Shown here in pieces: positions 1 through 8,066 of a DNA stretch of 64,000 bases. The stretch covers positions 434,001 through 498,000 of the forward strand of contig NZ_JAPDPC010000001.1 in assembly GCF_026283945.1 (NCBI RefSeq), in the 5' to 3' direction. The position numbers were made by a program, and so were the translations under genes. Source of the DNA: Dyella humicola (GTDB taxonomy: Bacteria; Pseudomonadota; Gammaproteobacteria; Xanthomonadales; Rhodanobacteraceae). A model generated the notes under the pieces. It ran no database searches and had not been told where the DNA came from. It was given only the letters and a program-made list of their open reading frames with translations. How positions within the stretch are numbered: the first letter of the stretch is position 1; every line of letters begins with the position of its first letter.

Positions 1-62
1 GCTTTGCCCGAGGCGATCCATGCATGGAAGTACCACGCACCACGGCCATTAGCCGCACGATC

Positions 63-92
63 AGGGCGCACCCCGACATCGGAATGCGCCCT
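63..92 (-). terminator. Hairpin downstream of the SDR gene
   Basis: An 8-bp inverted repeat (AGGGCGCA at 63-70, TGCGCCCT at 85-92) encloses a smaller CCGA/TCGG stem. It lies 20 bp past the stop codon of the minus-strand SDR gene. There is no clear T tract on either side, so a role as terminator or mRNA 3' end stabiliser is an inference. Nothing else recognisable lies in 1-111. Confidence 0.4.
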
Positions 93-111
93 TGCGTGGT
101 TCGGTGTTCGA

Positions 112-858
112 TCAGCGGAGACCGCCACCCGCAAACAGGTGTTCGCCAGTCAGCCAGGCCGATTCGTCTGAAGCGAGGAACGTGACAATCGAGGCGATAT
201 CGTTCGGCTGGCCAATGCGGCCAAGAGGCGTGTTGGCGACGGCGTGCGATTCGAATTCGGAGCCGATGAAGCCTGCGGTGTGTGTGCCTTCTGTTTCGAC
301 CATGCCGGGATTTACAGCATTGACGCGAATTTTGCGCGGGCCAAGCTCGCGCGACAGCACGCCGGTAATCGCGTCCACGGCGCCCTTGGTGGCGGTGTAA
401 ACCGAGCTTCCAGGGGGCACGATGCGGGTAACCAGCGAACCGATATTGATAATGCTGGCGCCTTCGCCCAGATGTCTTGCCGCCGCCTGCGTGGTCAGCA
501 GCAGGCCAAGTACGTTGACGTTGAACTGCTTGTTGAAATGGTCTTCGGTAATGTCTTCAAGCGGGGCAAACTCGTAGACGCCCGAATTGTTGACCAGCAC
601 ATCCAGCTTGCCGAAGTGCTTGATGGCGGCGTCGACGATGCCTTTCGCATCAGCGGCCTTGGAAACATCACCGCCAACGGCCACCGCCTTGCCGCCGGCC
701 GCGGCAATCTCGGCAACGACGGCGTCAGCGCCAGCCTTGCTCGACGCATAGTTCACGACCACCGATGCACCGGCGGCGGCGAGCGACTTGGCGATGGCGG
801 CGCCAATGCCTTTGGATGCGCCAGTGACGATGGCGACCTTACCTTTGAGCTTGCTCAT
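112..858 (-). CDS. SDR family oxidoreductase (FabG-like)
   Basis: Classical short-chain dehydrogenase/reductase of 248 residues, cytosolic and NAD(P)-dependent. The cofactor loop TGASKGIG is at residues 12-19, the structural motif is NNSG (usually NNAG) near 90-93, and the catalytic Tyr and Lys are in the YTATK motif (Y154, K158). The substrate cannot be predicted; members act on sugars, 3-oxoacyl groups or small carbonyls. The start at 858 is chosen because AAGGA lies 8-12 bases upstream, whereas an in-frame ATG at 888 has no such site. The gene is divergent from an ArsR-type regulator and shares a 96-bp intergenic region containing repeated TAGTTC half-sites. It is therefore probably the target of that regulator. 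Confidence 0.9.
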   Translation of the reverse strand: MSKLKGKVAIVTGASKGIGAAIAKSLAAAGASVVVNYASSKAGADAVVAEIAAAGGKAVAVGGDVSKAADAKGIVDAAIKHFGKLDVLVNNSGVYEFAPLEDITEDHFNKQFNVNVLGLLLTTQAAARHLGEGASIINIGSLVTRIVPPGSSVYTATKGAVDAITGVLSRELGPRKIRVNAVNPGMVETEGTHTAGFIGSEFESHAVANTPLGRIGQPNDIASIVTFLASDESAWLTGEHLFAGGGLR

Positions 859-954
859 GACGTGTTCCTTTGAGGGGGTGGGGCACAATCTACTTCTATA
901 GTTCGCAACATAGGAACTACAGAACTAATTATCAAGTGCTGCTAAAATCGAAAG
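859..954. promoter_or_regulatory. Divergent SDR/ArsR promoter with TAGTTC operator
   Basis: The half-site TAGTTC occurs at 899-904 and its complement GAACTA at 914-919 and 922-927, giving one inverted pair (9-bp spacer) and one direct repeat. Such spacing suits binding of a dimeric winged-helix repressor. The region is AT-rich compared with its flanks and is the only space available for promoters of both divergent genes. Binding by the adjacent ArsR protein is an inference from position. Confidence 0.6.
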
Positions 955-1338
955 ATGAGGCCTCTGACCCACCCATCGATGGAAGACATAACCGTGGAGG
1001 GCATCCTCCATGCGCTATCCGACCCCGTGCGCGTGGCGATCTTTGCGGAGCTGGCCGGCTCCGCCTGTGCCCACACCTGCTCGAACTTCCTGCAGGTGAG
1101 CGACCGCAGCATTCCGAAATCCACGCTTTCACAGCATTTCCGCGCATTGAGAGAGGCGGGGTTGATACGCAGCGAGCGGCATGGCGTGGAAATGCACAAC
1201 AGCTCTCGTTGCGAAGAAATCGAACGGCGCTTCCCGGGCTTGCTTGCCGCGATCATGAATGCGCACCGCATTCAGTCCGCGGGCCGCTCGCGTGCCGCGA
1301 AACGACACGCTGCCACGCCGAAGGCGAAGGCGGGATGA
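955..1338 (+). CDS. ArsR family winged-helix transcriptional regulator
   Basis: A 127-residue protein with an ArsR-type HTH: ILHALSDPVRVAIFAEL forms the first helices and STLSQHFRALREAGLI is the recognition helix and following turn. The basic C-terminus (RAAKRHAATPKAKAG) could be a DNA-contacting tail. It lacks the ELCVCDL metal-binding motif of arsenite sensors; three cysteines are present, at C51, C55 and C85, but not in the classical arrangement, so the inducer is unknown. ATG at 979 (MEDITVEG) is an alternative start. Divergent from the SDR gene, it is likely an autoregulated repressor acting on the TAGTTC repeats between them. Confidence 0.82.
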   Translation: MRPLTHPSMEDITVEGILHALSDPVRVAIFAELAGSACAHTCSNFLQVSDRSIPKSTLSQHFRALREAGLIRSERHGVEMHNSSRCEEIERRFPGLLAAIMNAHRIQSAGRSRAAKRHAATPKAKAG

Positions 1339-1510
1339 TGTCGGTGTCGCGTACTGATCTGAGACGGTGTGCAACGTCGCGCCTGGCAACGCATCCGAAA
1401 TGAAGCGGGCATCTAACCGACTTTGTAAGTGGCCAATGCCGACATAAAAGATTTTCCGGTCACGGCATTCTGCCTACGTCTGATCGGTTCCTCTGTGAGA
1501 TCCAGACGCT

Positions 1511-1575
1511 ATGAGCCAGTCCTCCACCCCCTAGAATCGGCTCATCGGCCCCCCGCAAGGGGGGCCCTTCTTTGC
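1511..1575 (+). terminator. Tandem stem-loops ending in a GC-rich terminator-like hairpin
   Basis: GGCCCCCC (1547-1554), loop GCAA, GGGGGGCC (1559-1566), followed by CTTCTTT, is a plausible plus-strand intrinsic terminator. It is directly preceded by a second inverted repeat, ATGAGCC (1511-1517) with GGCTCAT (1539-1545). It lies 208 bp past the ArsR stop, unusually far for a gene terminator, so it may instead end a small RNA begun within 1339-1500. The rest of 1339-1613 shows no convincing ORF. Confidence 0.5.
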
Positions 1576-1613
1576 CCGCGCTTAAAGTCGTGCCCTAGCC
1601 CGCGCACGCGACC

Positions 1614-2915
1614 TCAACTCGCAGCTCCGTTCAGGTAGTCCAGCGTGGCTTGCAGCATGGACGCCATGCCGATCTCGAGTGCGGCTTCGTCCATGAAGAA
1701 TTTCGGCGAGTGGTTGGCAGGCGCTTTCGAGGCATCCTGTCCAACGGGCGTGGAGCCAACGAAGAAGTAGACGCTGGGGACTGCCTTTGCGAAATAGGCG
1801 AAGTCTTCCGAGGCCATCCACGGCTTGGCTTCGATCGCGTGGTCGCTACCGATGGCCTTGCCGATGCTGGCGCGCACGCGAGCAGCCAGCGCAGGGTCAT
1901 TGACCAGTACCGGGTTGCTGTCGCCAACGGGAACGGTGGCGTCGACGGTGGCGCCATTCGCCTGGGCGATGTGATCGGCGATGTTCTTGAGGTTGTCGAT
2001 GGCCTGTTGGCGCATGACCGGATCGAAGGTGCGCAGCGTGCCTTGCAGCTCCACCTTGTCGGGCACGATATTGAAACGCTCGCCGCCTTCGACGATGCCG
2101 AAGCTGAGCACGGCGGGCAGGTCACCGATGTTGAGCTTGCGGCTCACGATGGTCTGGGCAGCACTGATGATTTCCGCCGAGGTGACGATGGGGTCCACGC
2201 CATTCCAGGGCATGGCGCCGTGGGTCTGGCGGCCGTGCACAACCAGCTTGAACCAGTCCGATCCGGCCATCGTCGGGCCCGGGCGCACGGCGACCGTGCC
2301 GGTGTTGAGCGCGCTGACGACATGCATGCCGAACATCGCATCCGGCTTGAAGTCGCGGAACACACCTTCCTTCAGCATCAGCGACGCGCCACCTTCTTCT
2401 CCCGCGGGCGCACCTTCTTCGGCGGGCTGGAAGACGAACATCACTTCACCGGGCAGGTCCTTCTTCATGCCGGCCAGCACGGTGGCCAGTCCAAGCAGCA
2501 TGGCCGTGTGCGCGTCGTGGCCGCAGGCGTGCATCACGCCGGTCTCCTTGCCGCGATACTCGCCCTTGGCCTTGGAGGCGAAGGGCAGATCCACCTGTTC
2601 GGTAACGGGCAGGGCATCCATGTCGGCGCGGATGGCCAGCTTCGGTCCGGGCCTGCCGCCCTTGAGGATGCCGATCACACCGGTATGGGCGATGCCCGTG
2701 TGCACTTCCAGGCCAAGCTTCTTGAGCTGCGCGGCAACCAGGGCGGAGGTGCGTGTCTCGCGGTTGCTCAGTTCCGGGTGCTGGTGGATATCGCGACGCC
2801 ATGCGGTGACCTGCGGCAGCTCGCTCTGCACGAGTTGTGCGGTGTCGGCGGCATGGATGGATCCGCACACGGCGGTGGCAGCGGAAAGAGCCAGGGCAAG
2901 CACGCAACGACGCAT
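1614..2915 (-). CDS. Secreted M20D family amidohydrolase (hippurate/IAA-amino acid hydrolase-like)
   Basis: A 433-residue zinc peptidase-like amidohydrolase. The N-terminus MRRCVLALALSAATAVCG and a cleavage region near SIHA-ADT form a Sec signal peptide, so it acts in the periplasm or outside. Metal-ligand motifs of the M20 family are visible: HACGHDAHTAMLL, the Glu pair in PAEEGAPAGEEGG, GMHV, and the C-terminal SEDFAYF. Relatives remove N-acyl groups from amino acids; the substrate here is unknown. The start is set by GGAGA 8-12 bases upstream of 2915. The region 2916-3128 downstream of its promoter side holds no gene that I can support. Confidence 0.88.
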   Translation of the reverse strand: MRRCVLALALSAATAVCGSIHAADTAQLVQSELPQVTAWRRDIHQHPELSNRETRTSALVAAQLKKLGLEVHTGIAHTGVIGILKGGRPGPKLAIRADMDALPVTEQVDLPFASKAKGEYRGKETGVMHACGHDAHTAMLLGLATVLAGMKKDLPGEVMFVFQPAEEGAPAGEEGGASLMLKEGVFRDFKPDAMFGMHVVSALNTGTVAVRPGPTMAGSDWFKLVVHGRQTHGAMPWNGVDPIVTSAEIISAAQTIVSRKLNIGDLPAVLSFGIVEGGERFNIVPDKVELQGTLRTFDPVMRQQAIDNLKNIADHIAQANGATVDATVPVGDSNPVLVNDPALAARVRASIGKAIGSDHAIEAKPWMASEDFAYFAKAVPSVYFFVGSTPVGQDASKAPANHSPKFFMDEAALEIGMASMLQATLDYLNGAAS

Positions 2916-3128
2916 GGTGTGTCTCCTCGGAGGGTCGTCCGATCCTAATGGAAGTTCTGCTTCAGGCGCTCGCCAGAGTCGATGCCGCGCGCGCACGACG
3001 TACGCTTCGTCGAGGCGTTCCCGATGAGAGCCACCGGCACGATGTGGAAGTGCCTGATACGCGAAGCGTTGGCGTTGGCTTTGGCGTGGGAGCGGGTGCG
3101 GTCATCGCCATATCCCGAGCGTGGCGAG

Positions 3129-3506
3129 TTACTTCGCGATGCTGAAATCGATTTCGATCGGATAGGGCTTGGGCTGTGCCGGTGGCGCCGGCAGCATCCA
3201 GCTGGCGAACTGGCCGGCCATGCATTTGGCCACCGCCGTTTGTGGCTGCACGTCGATCTGAACCAGGCGGCCATCCGGTGTGACGTTGGCCACCAGGGTG
3301 AAGGGGCCCTTGTCCGTCGGTTTGTTGCTATCGATGCAGGACTTGTAAGCGTCCGTGGTCGGATGGCCGATGCGATCCCATAACTGCTTCTGATAGGCCG
3401 GCCCGGTGGCTGCACCTTCGGCCAGCTTGGCCTGGGTGACGCGCGTGTGGAAGTCGGCGTCCGCAGCAGGACTCAGTTGCAGGGCAAGGGCGAGCAGGAC
3501 GGACAT
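3129..3506 (-). CDS. Small secreted protein of unknown function
   Basis: A 125-residue protein with a signal peptide (MSVLLALALQLSPAADA) and a mature domain containing two cysteines (YKSCID and VAKCMAG) that could form a disulfide. The segment FTLVANVTPDGRLVQIDVQP, followed by the second cysteine, resembles the beta-strand layout of TonB C-terminal-like or energy-transducer-type small domains, but the match is too weak for a name. It stands between the M20 hydrolase (same strand, 213 bp away) and a divergent alpha/beta hydrolase. Confidence 0.7.
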   Translation of the reverse strand: MSVLLALALQLSPAADADFHTRVTQAKLAEGAATGPAYQKQLWDRIGHPTTDAYKSCIDSNKPTDKGPFTLVANVTPDGRLVQIDVQPQTAVAKCMAGQFASWMLPAPPAQPKPYPIEIDFSIAK

Positions 3507-3618
3507 GGTGGCTCCGACGGTTCGGGAACCTTCACGTTAGCAGCTCAGCAGCTTGCGTTCATGCGGGCGACGCGACGCACCGTTATGGTGCCCTCATTCC
3601 ACCCGGGGGAGGGCTGAG

Positions 3619-4467
3619 ATGAAGGCGATACTGCGCCCAAGCGTGATGCTGATGGCCCTCCTGGCGAGCAGCGGCACGCGTGCGGCCGACTCCATCCAGG
3701 TGCAGCGCCCCGATGGGGCGATGACGCCGCTGTTGGTGTACGAGCCCGCGTCGACGAATGCTTGCCCGCCGCTCCTGCTCATCTCGCACGGCGCCGGCGG
3801 CAGCGAGAAAGGCTACGGCTATCTGGCCCAGGCCCTGAGTGAGGACGGCTGGCGCACCATCGTGATGGGGCATCGTGAAAGCGGCAGCGCCCCTTTGCGC
3901 GCCGACGTCCGGCAGCACGGCCTGAAGGAAGGCATTGGCGCCCTGGTGACCGACGCCGATGCATATCGCGCCCGCTTCATGGATATCGATGCGGCAACCC
4001 GCTGGGCTGAAAAGCAATGCCACGCGCCGTATCGGGTCTTGCTGGGCCATTCGATGGGGGCGATTACCGTGATGCTCGAAGCGGGAGCGACCAATCGTCT
4101 CGGCGTCCAGGGCAAGGGCGGTTTCGATGCCTATGTCGCCTTGTCGCCGGAAGGCCCGGGGCGCGTATTTCCCACCGGAGCGTGGGCGCCGATTCACGCG
4201 CCGATGCTGCTGCTGACCGGCACGCGCGATGGAGGTCTTGATGGCGACTATCGCTGGCGTACCCAGGCCTTTGATGGTCTTGGGCCGGGCTGCCATTGGC
4301 TTGGCGTGATCGACGGCAGCAGCCATCTCAACTTTGCCGGCGTCGGTCTGTCCCGCAGCACCGAGACGGCGACGGTCAGCCTGGTGCGCTCCTACCTCGA
4401 TGCCTTGCGTGGCGGCCATTGTGGCGAGCCGCCGCATCTGGCCGGGGTGCAGGTGCGCAACAAGTAG
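3619..4467 (+). CDS. Secreted alpha/beta hydrolase
   Basis: A 282-residue alpha/beta hydrolase with signal peptide MKAILRPSVMLMALLASSGTRA, so it is exported. The oxyanion region is SHGAGGSEKG, the nucleophile elbow is GHSMGA, the acid is probably Asp in LTGTRDGG, and the base His is in DGSSHLNF. The fold and motifs are like dienelactone hydrolase/polyester-hydrolase-like enzymes; the substrate is not predictable. The start follows a GGGGGAGGG stretch 7-15 bases upstream; an in-frame ATG at 3553 would abolish the signal peptide. It ends 7 bp from the convergent zapE gene. Confidence 0.85.
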   Translation: MKAILRPSVMLMALLASSGTRAADSIQVQRPDGAMTPLLVYEPASTNACPPLLLISHGAGGSEKGYGYLAQALSEDGWRTIVMGHRESGSAPLRADVRQHGLKEGIGALVTDADAYRARFMDIDAATRWAEKQCHAPYRVLLGHSMGAITVMLEAGATNRLGVQGKGGFDAYVALSPEGPGRVFPTGAWAPIHAPMLLLTGTRDGGLDGDYRWRTQAFDGLGPGCHWLGVIDGSSHLNFAGVGLSRSTETATVSLVRSYLDALRGGHCGEPPHLAGVQVRNK

Positions 4468-4474
4468 CGGCGAA

Positions 4475-5590
4475 TCAAGGCAGGTGATCGCTGGCGAGAT
4501 ACTCCTCGCTCTGCATCTCGATCAGGCGCGATTCCGTGCGCCCGAATTCGGCGCGCAGCCGTTCACCGTCATACAGTTCGGTGATCGGCGCTGCCGCCGA
4601 AAGAATCAGCTTCACGTGGCGATCATAAAATTCGTCCACCAGCGAAACGAAGCGGCGGGCCGCGTCGTCCGTGTACACGGTGAACTGCGGCACGTTGGAA
4701 ATGATGATCTCGGGGCCGGCCTTGGCCAGCTCGATATAGTCGGAGACCGCACGCGGACCTTCGCACAGCGCGGCGAACTCGAACCACAAGATGTTCCTGG
4801 CGCGCTTGCGCAGGGGAATGGGGCGGTCGTTGAGTACGATCTCGCCGCCTTCCTCCACCTCGCCTTCGGCCTGGCCAGCAAAGATGCGGGCGAGTGCGCG
4901 TTCGGCTTCCTGGCTTGGCGGCGTGTGATACACCGGTGCCTGGGACAGCGCACGCAGGCGCCAATCGTGCGAGGAAATCATCTGCACGATGTGGCAGCGC
5001 TTCTCGATCAAGGCAATGGCGGGCAGGAAGCGCGCACGTTGCAGGCCTTCCTTGTACAGGTTGGCCGGCGCCGTGTTGGAGGTGGTCACCAGGCTCACGC
5101 CACGAGCGAACAATGCCTCCAGCAAGGTGCCGAGGATCATCGCATCGCCGATGTCGTTGACCAGGAACTCGTCCAGGCACAGCACGCGACAGCGCCCAGC
5201 GATGTTCGCGGCGACCTCGAGCAAGGGATCCTGGCGTTCGCCCAGGGCACGTAGCTGTTCGTGCACTTCGCCCATGAAGCGATGGTAGTGGCGACGCAAT
5301 GCCTTCCCATGCGGCAGGCTGGCCACGAACAGGTCCATAAGGAACGTCTTGCCGCGGCCGACGCTACCCCATAGATACAGGCCGGGCACGGTTTCGCGGG
5401 TGTCGTTGCCAAGCAGGGATTTCAGACGTCCAAACAAGCCGCCGTTGTCGACCGTCGCTGCGATGAGCGCCGCGTGCATGCGGTCGAACTCGGGCAGCAG
5501 TGCCTGTTGGGCCGGGTCGGCCTCCCAGCGATGGGCGGCGACGCCTTCCAAGTAACGGGCGCTGGGCGCGAGCAGGGGGGAATCAGTCAT
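4475..5590 (-). CDS. zapE: Cell division protein ZapE (AFG1-like AAA ATPase)
   Basis: A 371-residue AFG1/ZapE family ATPase, the usual length. Walker A is GSVGRGKT (residues 75-82), Walker B is CLDEFLVNDI, and the conserved HYHRFM and SNVPQFT segments of the family are present. In E. coli ZapE associates with the Z ring and affects division under stress; the mitochondrial AFG1 homologue acts in respiratory-complex quality control. It appears monocistronic, convergent with the upstream hydrolase and followed upstream by another minus-strand hydrolase. Confidence 0.95.
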   Translation of the reverse strand: MTDSPLLAPSARYLEGVAAHRWEADPAQQALLPEFDRMHAALIAATVDNGGLFGRLKSLLGNDTRETVPGLYLWGSVGRGKTFLMDLFVASLPHGKALRRHYHRFMGEVHEQLRALGERQDPLLEVAANIAGRCRVLCLDEFLVNDIGDAMILGTLLEALFARGVSLVTTSNTAPANLYKEGLQRARFLPAIALIEKRCHIVQMISSHDWRLRALSQAPVYHTPPSQEAERALARIFAGQAEGEVEEGGEIVLNDRPIPLRKRARNILWFEFAALCEGPRAVSDYIELAKAGPEIIISNVPQFTVYTDDAARRFVSLVDEFYDRHVKLILSAAAPITELYDGERLRAEFGRTESRLIEMQSEEYLASDHLP

Positions 5591-5663
5591 CGGTACGGCA
5601 AACTCTTAGAGCGCTACGCGACAAGGCGCAGCAGCTGGCACGGTGGATGGAATCGGCGCGACA

Positions 5664-6353
5664 TCAGTCCTGGCGCAGCCGCGGCAGCCAGGTTTGGATC
5701 GCATGCTTCACGGCGCCGCGCAGATCCATCAGGCGACGATGGAAGAAGTGGCTGGTTTCCGGCATGCGCACGAGCTCGGGCGGGTGATCCATGCCATCGA
5801 TCCAGTCGAACACCGCCTGCGGATCGACGACTTCGTCTTCCTCGCCTTGTACGACCAGCCAGTGGCAGGTGGGCAGCGCAAACCCTTCGAATGGCCAACG
5901 ACCTGCGGGCGGCGCAATGCTGATCAGGGCATCGGCGTGCAGGCGCACGGCATTGCGGATCGACACATAGCTGCCGAAGGAAAAGCCGGCAAGCCATACC
6001 GCATCGTCTGGACGCGTGCGACGAACCCAGGCCACCACGGCAGCCAGGTCGTCGCCTTCGCCATTGCCGTTGTCGTAGCTGCCTTCGGACTCGCCGGTGC
6101 CACGGAAATTGAAACGCACGGTGTCCAGCCCTGACTCGCGCAGCGCGCGCTCCACCATCGTCACCACCTTGTTATGCATGGTGCCGCCTTGCAGCGGATG
6201 CGGGTGGCAGATGACCGCCGTGCCGCGGCGCGCCTCTTCCGGCAGCGCCACGTCGCTGATGGCTTCGAGCTTGCCGGCGGGGCCGCTGAGCGCGAAGCTG
6301 GCAGCCTCTGCGGGAAATTGGTCGGGCTGGGTAGGGAGCATGACGGGATTCAT
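5664..6353 (-). CDS. Cytosolic alpha/beta hydrolase (COG2945 type)
   Basis: A 229-residue serine hydrolase without signal peptide. The HPHPLQGGTMHNKVV motif near the N-terminus, the RFNFRGTGESEG motif and the elbow GFSFGSY are characteristic of the COG2945/Tex30-like group. The acid is probably in GEEDEVVD and the histidine in ETSHFFHRR. The function is unknown; some members are esterases. Two in-frame starts lie 6 bp apart (6353 and 6359); GGCGGT upstream fits the second equally well. It is divergent from acpH with 57 bp between. Confidence 0.85.
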   Translation of the reverse strand: MNPVMLPTQPDQFPAEAASFALSGPAGKLEAISDVALPEEARRGTAVICHPHPLQGGTMHNKVVTMVERALRESGLDTVRFNFRGTGESEGSYDNGNGEGDDLAAVVAWVRRTRPDDAVWLAGFSFGSYVSIRNAVRLHADALISIAPPAGRWPFEGFALPTCHWLVVQGEEDEVVDPQAVFDWIDGMDHPPELVRMPETSHFFHRRLMDLRGAVKHAIQTWLPRLRQD

Positions 6354-6410
6354 GGCCATGATGATAACCGCCACGTGTGGCCGCCGGTCGCGCGAAGCAA
6401 GGCAACGTGC

Positions 6411-7028
6411 GTGAACAACCTGGCGCATACGTTGCTGGCGGGCGATGACGAACTGCTGCAGCTGGGTGGGCTGATGGGCGATTTTGTGCACGGACAGCCG
6501 GATCCGGCCATGCCCGAGCGTTTGATTGCCGGGATTCGCCTGCACCGCGCCATCGACGTCTACACCGACAGTCATCCCGAAGTCGCGGCGGCGCGTGCCC
6601 TGCTTCCGCCCCCGTATCGCCGGTATGCCGGCATCCTGCTCGATATGTGGTTCGATCACCTGCTGGCGCGGGATTTCGAACGATGGAGTGGGCGGGGGCT
6701 GGAACCGTACTCCGCTGGCGTGCGTGACTTGCTGCGCCGCCATGAGTCGTCCCTGCCGGCCGGGCTGCAGCGTTTTCGGTTGTACATGGAGGCGCATGCG
6801 TTGCCGGCAGGCTACGCCCGGCGCGAGGAGATGGCGGCCGCGTTGGAGGGCATTTCCCATCGGCTAAGTCGCGCCAATCCGGTGGGTCAGGCGCTGCCTG
6901 TGCTAGCCGAGCTCTCAGTACCGCTGCACGGGCATTTCGAAGCGTTTTTTCCGCAGTTGCAGGGGTTTGCTAGCGAGTGGATCGAAGCCAATACCTCCCT
7001 CTCCCCTCCAGGGAGAGGGTTGGGGTGA
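6411..7028 (+). CDS. acpH: Acyl carrier protein phosphodiesterase AcpH (DUF479)
   Basis: A 205-residue member of the AcpH family, which hydrolyses the 4'-phosphopantetheine arm from holo-ACP. The start is GTG at 6411, giving VNNLAHTLLA, which matches the MNFLAHL N-terminus of the family. The HD-like metal motif is visible in LMGDFVHG, LHRAIDVYTDSH and MWFDHLL. The last dozen codons (from about NTSLSPPGRGLG) are read out of an intergenic repeat element that starts at 6995, so the natural stop has been lost and replaced. The protein is slightly longer than the E. coli enzyme as a result. Confidence 0.9.
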   Translation: MNNLAHTLLAGDDELLQLGGLMGDFVHGQPDPAMPERLIAGIRLHRAIDVYTDSHPEVAAARALLPPPYRRYAGILLDMWFDHLLARDFERWSGRGLEPYSAGVRDLLRRHESSLPAGLQRFRLYMEAHALPAGYARREEMAAALEGISHRLSRANPVGQALPVLAELSVPLHGHFEAFFPQLQGFASEWIEANTSLSPPGRGLG

Positions 7029-7146
7029 GGGGTGGGTGCTCGCGATACGCTTCTTCATGCGGGCTTTAATGGGGCGGGCTCCGTAGATACTTTCCCGCGA
7101 GCACCCGCCCCTCATCCCAACCTTTTCCCCGCCGGGGAGAAGGGGC
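6995..7146. repeat. Long-inverted-repeat element, family A (CTCCC/GGGAG type)
   Basis: Outer hairpin CCCTCTCCC (6997-7005) with GGGAGAGGG (7011-7019), then two 27-nt arms, 7018-7044 and 7096-7122, that are complementary except at two positions and flank a 51-nt centre. The element ends in a second CCCC/GGGG hairpin near 7127-7145. Related copies are at 29545-29719, 50793-50880 and, as halves, 21360-21392 and 38847-38924. Its first 34 bases supply the end of acpH. Short palindromic non-coding elements of this form are frequent in Xanthomonadales. Confidence 0.8.
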
Positions 7147-7152
7147 AAACGA

Positions 7153-7177
7153 AAACGCCGCCCACTGGGCGGCGTTT
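7153..7177 (-). terminator. Terminator of the cytochrome c5 gene
   Basis: The 11-bp arms AAACGCCGCCC (7153-7163) and GGGCGGCGTTT (7167-7177) enclose a 3-nt loop, and on the minus strand are followed by TCGTTTG. It lies 24 bp beyond the cytochrome stop. The AAAC/GTTT flanks would also make it usable from the plus strand. Confidence 0.8.
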
Positions 7178-7201
7178 ATCGAAAGCTTGTTGGATCAGGC
7201 C

Positions 7202-7735
7202 TTACTTGGCCTGATCCACGATCCAATGCACCGCGTTCTTCACCTGCTCGTCGGTCAGCGACGGGTTGCCGCCCTTGGCCGGCATCATGTTGCCGTCCGG
7301 GCCCTTGTAGCCCTCGATGGCATGCTTGACCAGCGTGTCGAGGCCTTGGGCGATACGCGGACCCCAGTTCGACTTGTCGCCCAGCTTCGGCGCACCGGCA
7401 ACGCCGGCGGTATGGCAGCTGTGGCACAGGTTGTCGTAAATCGTCTTGCCATCGGTGGAACCACCGTAGGCGACCTGCGCGGCGGCGGCCTTGGCGGCGG
7501 CTTCCTGAGCGGCCTGCATGGCGGCGCGGCCGGTGTCACCGGCGTACACGGCACCCGCCGGAGCGATGCGCTCGGCGACCTGCTTGGGCGTCTCGGGGTT
7601 AACGTCCTTGGGCTCGCGGTCGTAGATCAACCAGGCACCGCCGATCAGCATAAGGGTCAGCACACTAAGGCCCACGATCAGCAGCGAGAAGCTGCGCATG
7701 AAGCTCTGGTCGGATTTGGTCAGGGAACCGCTCAC
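7202..7735 (-). CDS. Membrane-anchored cytochrome c5 family protein
   Basis: A 177-residue protein with an uncleaved N-terminal membrane segment (LLIVGLSVLTLMLIGGAWLIY, about residues 15-35), an Ala/Gln-rich linker and a C-terminal cytochrome c domain with the haem site CHSCH and axial Met in NMMPAKGG. It probably shuttles electrons to a terminal oxidase or nitrate/nitrite system at the periplasmic face. The start is GTG at 7735, with GGAG seven bases upstream; an ATG at 7768 would lack this site. The gene is divergent from an RND efflux operon. Confidence 0.88.
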   Translation of the reverse strand: MSGSLTKSDQSFMRSFSLLIVGLSVLTLMLIGGAWLIYDREPKDVNPETPKQVAERIAPAGAVYAGDTGRAAMQAAQEAAAKAAAAQVAYGGSTDGKTIYDNLCHSCHTAGVAGAPKLGDKSNWGPRIAQGLDTLVKHAIEGYKGPDGNMMPAKGGNPSLTDEQVKNAVHWIVDQAK

Positions 7736-8066
7736 GCAAGTACTCCATATCAATGGACGGCCATGCAACCAAGATTGGGCATGGGTTCAGGCAACAGGGG
7801 CGGGATTATAGTCGAAGCTCGCGGCAAGTTTCAGGTCGACGCCGCGGGTGCGCGCCGTGCGTCGTAAAGCCGCAGTTTTCATGCAATATTCGGCAACTTG
7901 ACACGATTAGCTGGTAAAACCCTGCCATCGGTCATAGGGCACCCATGTCAACTGGCATTGTCCAATGCCGTTGAACAAACCCTATCCTTTCATCCGACGA
8001 ACAAGTCAGGCGCGCAAGGCGCGCCGGTGGGGTCGGGTGGCCTGCCGTCAATTCTGGGAGTTTTTC
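7736..8066. promoter_or_regulatory. Divergent intergenic region with 12-bp operator-like inverted repeat
   Basis: This 331-bp region separates the cytochrome gene from the efflux operon. It holds a conspicuous inverted repeat: TCAACTGGCATTG (7948-7960) and CAATGCCGTTGA (7963-7974), identical in both arms but for one extra base. This is the size and symmetry of a TetR or MarR operator. A TTGACA lies near 7898 without a good -10 at the right distance. No regulator gene is adjacent, so the cognate factor would be encoded elsewhere. Confidence 0.5.
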
